Source: Drosophila pseudoobscura (lineage: Eukaryota > Arthropoda > Insecta > Diptera > Drosophilidae). Taken from it: a stretch of 64,000 nucleotides of DNA. A program made the translations under genes and the position numbers. Of the stretch, positions 58,583 through 64,000 are shown one piece after another. The notes beneath the pieces were generated by a model, which saw nothing but the letters and a program-made list of their open reading frames with translations, did no database searches and was not told the origin of the DNA. Location: the NCBI RefSeq assembly GCF_009870125.1, contig NC_046683.1, positions 52,591,869 to 52,655,868 of the forward strand, read 5' to 3'. Numbering within the stretch: position 1 is the first letter of the stretch; every line of letters starts with the position of its first letter.

Positions 58583-59930
58583 GCGACATTGCAAGGGGGT
58601 GCGGTGCAGTATCGGGTGCGGTGGAACACTGACCAAGGGAGAGAGAGTAAGAGATAGCTTGAGATATTTTTTTTATGGAGGGGCCGACCGTACCGTGGGC
58701 GTTGTTGGCTGCGTATGAAAGTTTTTATGTGCGTGTTAAAGTTTTAACCCTGGAAAGAGAAGGATCAGTAGGAGGAGAAGGAGGTGGCGGAGGAGGAGGC
58801 GGAGGCGGAAGAAAGCAAAGTGATACAGAAATCCCCTAATCTATAACTACTTGTGGTAAACGAGTATCCCCAGCTTCGTTTCGAGTGTCGGCTTGTTCAG
58901 TTCTTTAAAAAAAAAGAGAGACACACGCGAATCTCGCCATCAGTCATTTTTGTGGAGAGAGTCCCCGTGTGATCTGATCAGTGTGCAAGGATCTTGTGAT
59001 CTAGGATCAATATGAAATAAAATACTGAGGTCGAGAAGTGGTATATAGACCTTTTTACGACACGCCAAATGAACTGCCACAAACGCGAGAGCATAAGCGA
59101 TTATATTTTCAAGAAGGAATGAAGCAAGAATCGAGTACTATATTGAGAGACTATTTTTTTTAAATACCAGTACGCAACCGCGCATACTAATACGAGTTTA
59201 ATTCGCCAATCTGTTCATTTTAAGCCAGCGAAATACACATTTTCGTATGAATTTTGATCGATCTATTGTAGGGTTTAAGTGTAGTTTCTTTTAACAGCTG
59301 CTTTTGGTGCTAAATCTTGTTATAAGTTCCAATCAACCAATCTAATCCAATCAAATCAAATCAAATCAGCCTGGTTTCCCAATCCGATTCGTTCCGACTT
59401 GAAGTAGAGAAGAGAAAAACCATGTGATGTTGCAAGGAAGCAAAGCTAGAAACGAATACACCTACCTAAACGATAAAAGAAATCTCCAAGCGATATGCCG
59501 TCAGCAATGCTATACGTACATACATATATTATACATAAATATTAGAGATCCTCGCCAGTTAAATGTAAGTTTATGGAAAGTCAGATCAGCGTGTAGAAAA
59601 CCCCCCCCCCTTAAACCCTAAGAGAAAGCAGAAGAAAATTGTTTCCCAGTCAACACAACACAGCACTCAAATTCTTGAAAGAACAGAAATGAGGATTATG
59701 TTGAATGTGTATAGGATAGCATAGCACCCCTACCCTACCCTACCCCCTTCCCCTTCCCCCTGTACAATATATGTGTGTGTTGTTCGGTCCCCATTACCTA
59801 TTATCTATTACTATTACTATTACTACTGTAAGTACGAAAGTTTTAGCATTCTAATGTTTTTTTGCAACCATTTCTATGGGAAACAAATCTCTTATTTTAC
59901 GTTTAAAATAAAGTCTTAAAATATCTATGG
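58583..59930 (+). other. probable long 3' UTR of the F-box gene
   Basis: No coding frame. A GGA/GGC-rich run (58762-58815), AATCAAATC repeats (59340-59365) and a CCCTA-rich tract (59727-59760) precede AATAAA at about 59907, the first good poly(A) signal downstream. This gives a 3' UTR of about 1.3 kb. Confidence 0.45.
59727..59760 (-). repeat. GGGTA-repeat, G-quadruplex-type tract
   Basis: The minus strand has five or more runs of three to five G, including GGGGGTAGGGTAGGGTAGGG. The plus strand, which would be in the F-box 3' UTR, is C-rich. Confidence 0.6.
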
Positions 59931-60285
59931 ATCAAGAGAGTTTTTTGAATTGGAAAATGTCCAATCAAAGAAAAACAACTGCCTGCCCGATAATGGCAGG
60001 ATAATGGATAATGGCTCCTAAAATTGTTCGAAATTGGGAAATTGGAAAATTACTAAAAGTTCGTCGTTATATTAATCGCAAATGTTGCACAAAAGGAACA
60101 GCTGAGTTGAATCCAACTGAGCATTCGTTCGTCTGAGCTGTGCAGAAAGGCAGTTGCCCCAAAGACCATTGGGTCTATCGACCAAACAATCCGTTGCCAT
60201 GAATCCCATCAGTTCTTATTTTATATTGAACCGACCTGGCAAAGCATCTGTCGTGGCTGCAAAATTGAAAAGTTTTGGCTAAAAA

Positions 60286-62303
60286 ATGGACTTTATTTTC
60301 AAAAAAGAACGCCGCTCCTTTGGGGCACGCGTACAGTTCGAGGACAAGGATGAGGTGGTGTTCAGTGAGAACTCGAATCCCGAGCTGGTGAAGAGCTTCA
60401 TACTGAAGAACCCGGTCGACCGGGTTACACAATATGCGGGCCAGACGTCGCTGAGCGTGGCCAATACGGAGAGGGCCACGTATAAGAGCACTGGGATAAC
60501 ACACAATGAGGGCGGCTGGCCGAAGGACATCAACATGCACGATCCGGAGCAGACGGTGCGCTACAAGCGCAAGATCGAGAAGGACGAGAACTACATCACG
60601 CAGGTGATGAATCTGACCAAGCCCATGGAGCACTATATACACCAGAACAACGCCGTGAACATATACGAGAACTACTTTGAGAACTTGGACCCGGCCCCGC
60701 TGCCGGAGCCGTGCAAGTCTCGCACGGTTAATGTTTACCGCGATCCGAACCCGATCAAGGTGCCGGTGAAGCACTTGTCCTGGTCTCCTGATGGCGGCAT
60801 TAAGATGGCTGTCAGCCACTGCGACATGAAGTTTCAGGGCGACAAGACCGGGCAGAAGTGCAACTCTTACATTTGGGAGGTGGAGAATCCCAATGAGCCA
60901 TTCCTGACGCTGGAGCCAAAGGTGCCCTGCGTGTGTCTCGAGTACAACCAGAAGGATCCGACCAGCCTGGTGAGTGGCATGTACAATGGACAGGTGGCGG
61001 CCTGGGACACGCGCCACGGCAAGCATCCGGTCATGATCAGCGAACGTGAGGTGTGCCACCGAGATCCGGTCAACTCGGTGCTGTGGAACAACTCGAAGAG
61101 CGGAACCGAGTTCTTTTCCGGTGGCTCCGACGGCCAGGTGTTGTGGTGGGACACGCGGAAGCTCAGCGAGCCACTCGACCGGCTGCTGATGGATCCAGTC
61201 AAGAGCGACGAACAGGACCTGTCGCGCTCCTACGGAATTTCGGTTTTAGAGTACGAGACCACGATACCGACCAGATTCATGGCGGGAACCGAAATGGGCA
61301 TGTTGTTCTCGTGCAATCGCAAGGGCAAAACGCCTACAGAGAAGATCCAAATACGGGTAAGTTCGAGAAGAGTCGTCGAACCCTTAGTTTTCGCTCTATA
61401 TAGTCTCCGCACTACAGATGATGTGCCACTTGGGTCCCGTGTATGCCATCACCCGGAATCCGGCATTTGTGAAGAACTTTCTCACGGTAGGCGACTGGTG
61501 TGCGCGCATCTGGTCCGAGGACTGCCGCGAGAGTTCGATTATCTGGACCAAGAGCAGCAGCTCTATGCTCACCGATGGAGCCTGGAGCTATACAAAGTGA
61601 GTTTCGACCCAAGCAGGTTAGTTTCGTGCCCATCCTTATTCTTCATGCCATTCCAGGGTGTCGCAGTTCTTTATTACACGCATGGACGGCGTGCTGGACA
61701 CGTGGGACCTGCTGCAGCAGCAAAACGAGCCGATTCTGACTGTGAAGGTGTGCGATGAGCCGCTTTACTGCGTGCGGACCAACGAGAATGGAAAGTTCGT
61801 GAGCTGTGGCAGCAAGCTGGGCGCCACCTTCCTTATCGAGGTCTCCGATAACATGGTGATGTCGGCCAAGAACGACAAGCCCCTGTTGACAGCGGTAGGA
61901 TCTAGCTAGCACCAATCTATCTACCAAATTGTAATTCTCTAACTGTTGTGCAGATGTTCGAGCGCGAGAACCGCCGCGAGAAAATCCTGGAGGCGAAGTC
62001 GCGGGAGAGCAAGCTGAAGGTGAAGGCCAACCACGGCCAGGATCAGGCAGACATAACTATGCTCAATGGAAAGGTCAACATGGCGCCTTTTGCCAGCGCC
62101 TGCGAGCAGGCGGCCAGTGAATACTTTGCCGCTGTGGAACAGGAACGCATGCGACGACTGCCCGGTGGCAAGCGTAGGTGAACAAAGCAGCTTCGCCCGC
62201 TCTTTGGTTGTGGAATTTTCACTAATCTATCTTTAATTTTCTTTACCTTTCAGAGGATGCGGAGGAGGCTGATGTGTCAGAAGCAGAGAGCTCGAAGCTA
62301 TAG
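60286..62303 (+). CDS. axonemal dynein intermediate chain, DNAI2 type (WD40)
   Basis: Exons 60286-61356, 61418-61596, 61657-61894, 61954-62173 and 62254-62303; introns 59-80 bp; 585 residues (human DNAI2 605). The N-terminus ([16 protein letters not shown]) and [19 protein letters not shown] are hallmark DNAI2/IC2 blocks. Seven or so WD repeats follow, with [19 protein letters not shown] and [12 protein letters not shown] visible. The C-terminal charged helix ([17 protein letters not shown]) and acidic tail are typical. It is an outer-arm dynein subunit and pairs with DNAI1 in motile axonemes, in flies meaning sperm and chordotonal cilia. Flies have several DNAI2 paralogues and I do not assign which. 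Exon 2 starts exactly at ATGATG. Confidence 0.88.
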
Positions 62304-63327
62304 ATATAAAACACTTAAGATGTAATATGTATATCAATTGTAGCACATACATTTTTTTTAATTATTTAAATCTGAACGAAATAAGTGTTGTACAAGACAA
62401 GACCGGCTGAATCAGTAGTTCTTTCGTTCACGAGCTGAGTCAGTTCAAAGGTCAAAAATGTATGAAATAAATATACAAAGTGATAAATAACTAATTTCTC
62501 GTTGGGAGATTTGTTTCCACAACCTTATTAAGTGCTCTTAATTAATTTTCTAGACCCCAAAATCATATTTTTTCTAATACTTTAAATCGATGCCAGCGAT
62601 CTATCGCACAATTCAAAAACCATCGATACTATCGGAGTGTCATCGATGTTTGAACTGAGGGCATATGTACTTTCACACGCGGTTTTGTTGAACAATTTGT
62701 AAATAAACGTAACAACCTTCGTCAGTTGTAAGTAATTGTAAGTGCGGTTTAAAAAAAAACTATAAAAAGTAGCACCCAATTCAAAAATAAACAGTTCAAA
62801 ATTCAAGAGGAAAAATAAGAGAACGTGCCAAAATAACACTCGACAACACCATATCTAACAGCTGTTCTTCGGGACTATTTCATAATCCAATCCCCTTCTT
62901 ATCGCGTTGTAACAACAAATTGGAGTGAAGGGCAAGGGCAGATTAGAATTTCATATGCTATTCCTCCCATTTTCACCGATGCAATCCATTTCAATTGATC
63001 CGATAGAGCGTAGTGGAGACACCAACCCTGCAACCTTGCCTTGTTGCACACTGTGTGGCCTACGTGACTCAGAAACAGTTATCAATGGCGCAACGTGCGA
63101 GTATACGAAAGTTCAGTGACCAATTTTCTGTGCAGCAGCAGCAGCAGGCGCAACCCCCGAACCCAGACAGCACTTAACGTTCACGCGGCATAGAAGCTAG
63201 AAGTTGGCACTCGTTTGAAATCTCTCATTGCTTGATAGTCAGTCTGTTCCTGTTAAATAACAAGTGAATATATGAATGAGAGAAATAAATAAATATAGAC
63301 CGGGCGTACTCTCGCACGCGACTATAT
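62304..63327. other. intergenic between the DNAI2-like gene and Dph1
   Basis: AATAAA at about 62466 can end the dynein gene. DRE-like ATCGAT sites cluster at 62586-62650. A 64-codon frame at 62925-63119 has CxxC-like pairs (CCTLCGL) but no start context or homologue I know. No gene called. Confidence 0.4.
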
Positions 63328-63360
63328 TATAAATATAACAGTACTGTTCAGTCGTCAGTG
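63328..63360 (+). promoter_or_regulatory. TATA box and initiator upstream of Dph1
   Basis: TATAAATA at 63328-63335 and the initiator TCAGTG at 63355-63360, whose A (63357) is 29 bp from the TATA start. Another TCAGTC lies at 63348-63353. This is a textbook focused promoter, probably giving a 5' UTR exon that ends at a GT near 63485 and splices to 63781. Confidence 0.5.
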
Positions 63361-63784
63361 ATTATCGTATACCTTTTGCTCGCTTTGGCTACAGGGTATT
63401 TACAAGAAATAACAGCCAACCGTAAATGCAACGAACCTTGGCGCGGCTCTGATTTGAAAGTTGCTGCAAAAAGTGATTCTAAAGGTGGGTTGCGCCTGAG
63501 TCATTCGCTTTGTGTTGTCGCTTTGTGTGCTAATTATAAGATTTCGGGTTTTTGTTCCGGTTGCAGTCGGGCAATAGTGGTAGTAGGGGGGCCTGTCCTT
63601 CCATTCCATTCGCGTCCGCAGTCACGTACGCCTGTCGAATCACATTGTCTGTAGCTTAGTGTCTGTTCGTTTGCTGAATTTGATATACGCATTTCAATTC
63701 GATTTGCTTCCGAAATACGAGAAGCTGATCGCAGACCAGCTAAATTTTTATTTATTTTTTCAATTTTCTCGTCTCTGCAGCACT

Positions 63785-64000
63785 ATGTTGGACCTGATCC
63801 AACCAGGCAGCGAGCTGCTGAGCTCCAGCACAAGCAATATCAACAACAACAACAACAATAGCAGCGATGTAGTTGTGGTGCGGGCCAAACCGAAGAAGGT
63901 GTTCAAGCCAAAGGCTCGAATCAATCGCATTCCCCAGGAGCTGCTCGATGACCCCGTGCTACAGCAGGCCATCGGACGCCTGCCCGCCAACTATAACTTT
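63785..64000 (+). CDS. Dph1: diphthamide biosynthesis protein 1, N-terminal part
   Basis: Partial at the right edge: 72 codons. The ATG is four bases past a good splice acceptor (CGTCTCTGCAG|CACT), so the upstream exon is untranslated. After a variable Ser/Asn-rich start with an asparagine run, residues 36-72 read KKVFKPKARINRIPQELL and AIGRLPANYNF, the conserved opening of Dph1 (RIP..IL..P.L..AI..LP.NYNFEI). With Dph2 it forms the radical Fe-S enzyme that transfers the 3-amino-3-carboxypropyl group from SAM to the histidine of eEF2, the first step to diphthamide. The Fe-S cysteines lie beyond the window. The melanogaster homologue is probably CG11652. Confidence 0.88.
   Translation, partial: MLDLIQPGSELLSSSTSNINNNNNNSSDVVVVRAKPKKVFKPKARINRIPQELLDDPVLQQAIGRLPANYNF

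Noticed and set aside
62925-63119. 64-codon frame with CxxC-like pairs, possible zinc-finger fragment
   Set aside because: Too short, no splice or start context, and the Cys spacing does not fit a ZAD or C2H2 unit.
1-64000. CRISPR arrays, bacterial operons, tRNA or rRNA genes, autonomous transposons with coding capacity
   Set aside because: None was seen. The window is an insect nuclear sequence, and the only mobile-type DNA recognised is the non-coding repeat family R1-R5.

Overview
The window is eukaryotic nuclear DNA from a Drosophila-type fly. The genes have short introns (49-80 bp), every conserved protein has a clear fly or animal homologue, and the promoters carry Drosophila core elements: Ohler Motif 1, DRE and TATA/Inr. 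The homologues I recognise with known positions in D. melanogaster (nbs, Fdx1, dusky-like, claspin, Pmp34, BAP31) lie, as far as I recall, on chromosome arm 3L (Muller element D), but they do not look like one melanogaster block. An obscura-group species is possible; that is inference. All gene models were built by hand from reading frame, splice sites and family similarity.

Layout. 1-9.6 kb is a compact block: IntS7 (-), nbs (+), a NEPRO-like nucleolar gene (-) and ferredoxin Fdx1 (+). 10.7-15.1 kb holds a ZP-domain cuticle gene of the dusky/dusky-like type (-), whose signal-peptide exon lies 2.5 kb upstream of its main exon. 15.1-31.9 kb is about 17 kb of gene-poor, simple-repeat-rich DNA, read here as upstream introns, promoter and regulatory DNA. 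32.0-51 kb is a second compact block: claspin (+), Pmp34 (+), a THUMPD1-like gene (-), a KDM8/JMJD5-like gene (+), BAP31 (-), DPCD (+), NRBF2-like (-), a C7orf25/UPF0415-like gene (-), a Ly6 protein (+), and the pair COA3 then mtTFB1 (-). 52.3-58.6 kb is an FBXO25/32 (atrogin)-like F-box gene (+) with a 5-kb intron. 60.3-62.3 kb is a DNAI2-like dynein intermediate chain (+), and the start of Dph1 (+) is cut by the right edge.

Themes. Two DNA-damage/replication-checkpoint proteins are present (Nbs, Claspin). Three are mitochondrial (Fdx1, COA3, mtTFB1), and two are ciliary (DPCD, DNAI2-like). The most unusual signals are: (i) a dispersed non-coding repeat family with at least five diverged copies, all in promoter-proximal gaps and several carrying Motif 1, 'TATACCG' or DRE sequences next to gene starts; (ii) an apparent GC-AG first intron in nbs; (iii) the COA3-mtTFB1 transcription unit with an intron whose acceptor abuts the second start codon, and a start-stop AUGUAA in the unspliced form; (iv) two CTCF-like sites, one at the edge of the gene-poor domain and one inside the second gene block; (v) two genes whose stop codon lies inside the AATAAA hexamer. 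I saw no rRNA, CRISPR array, autonomous transposon or bacterial-type system.
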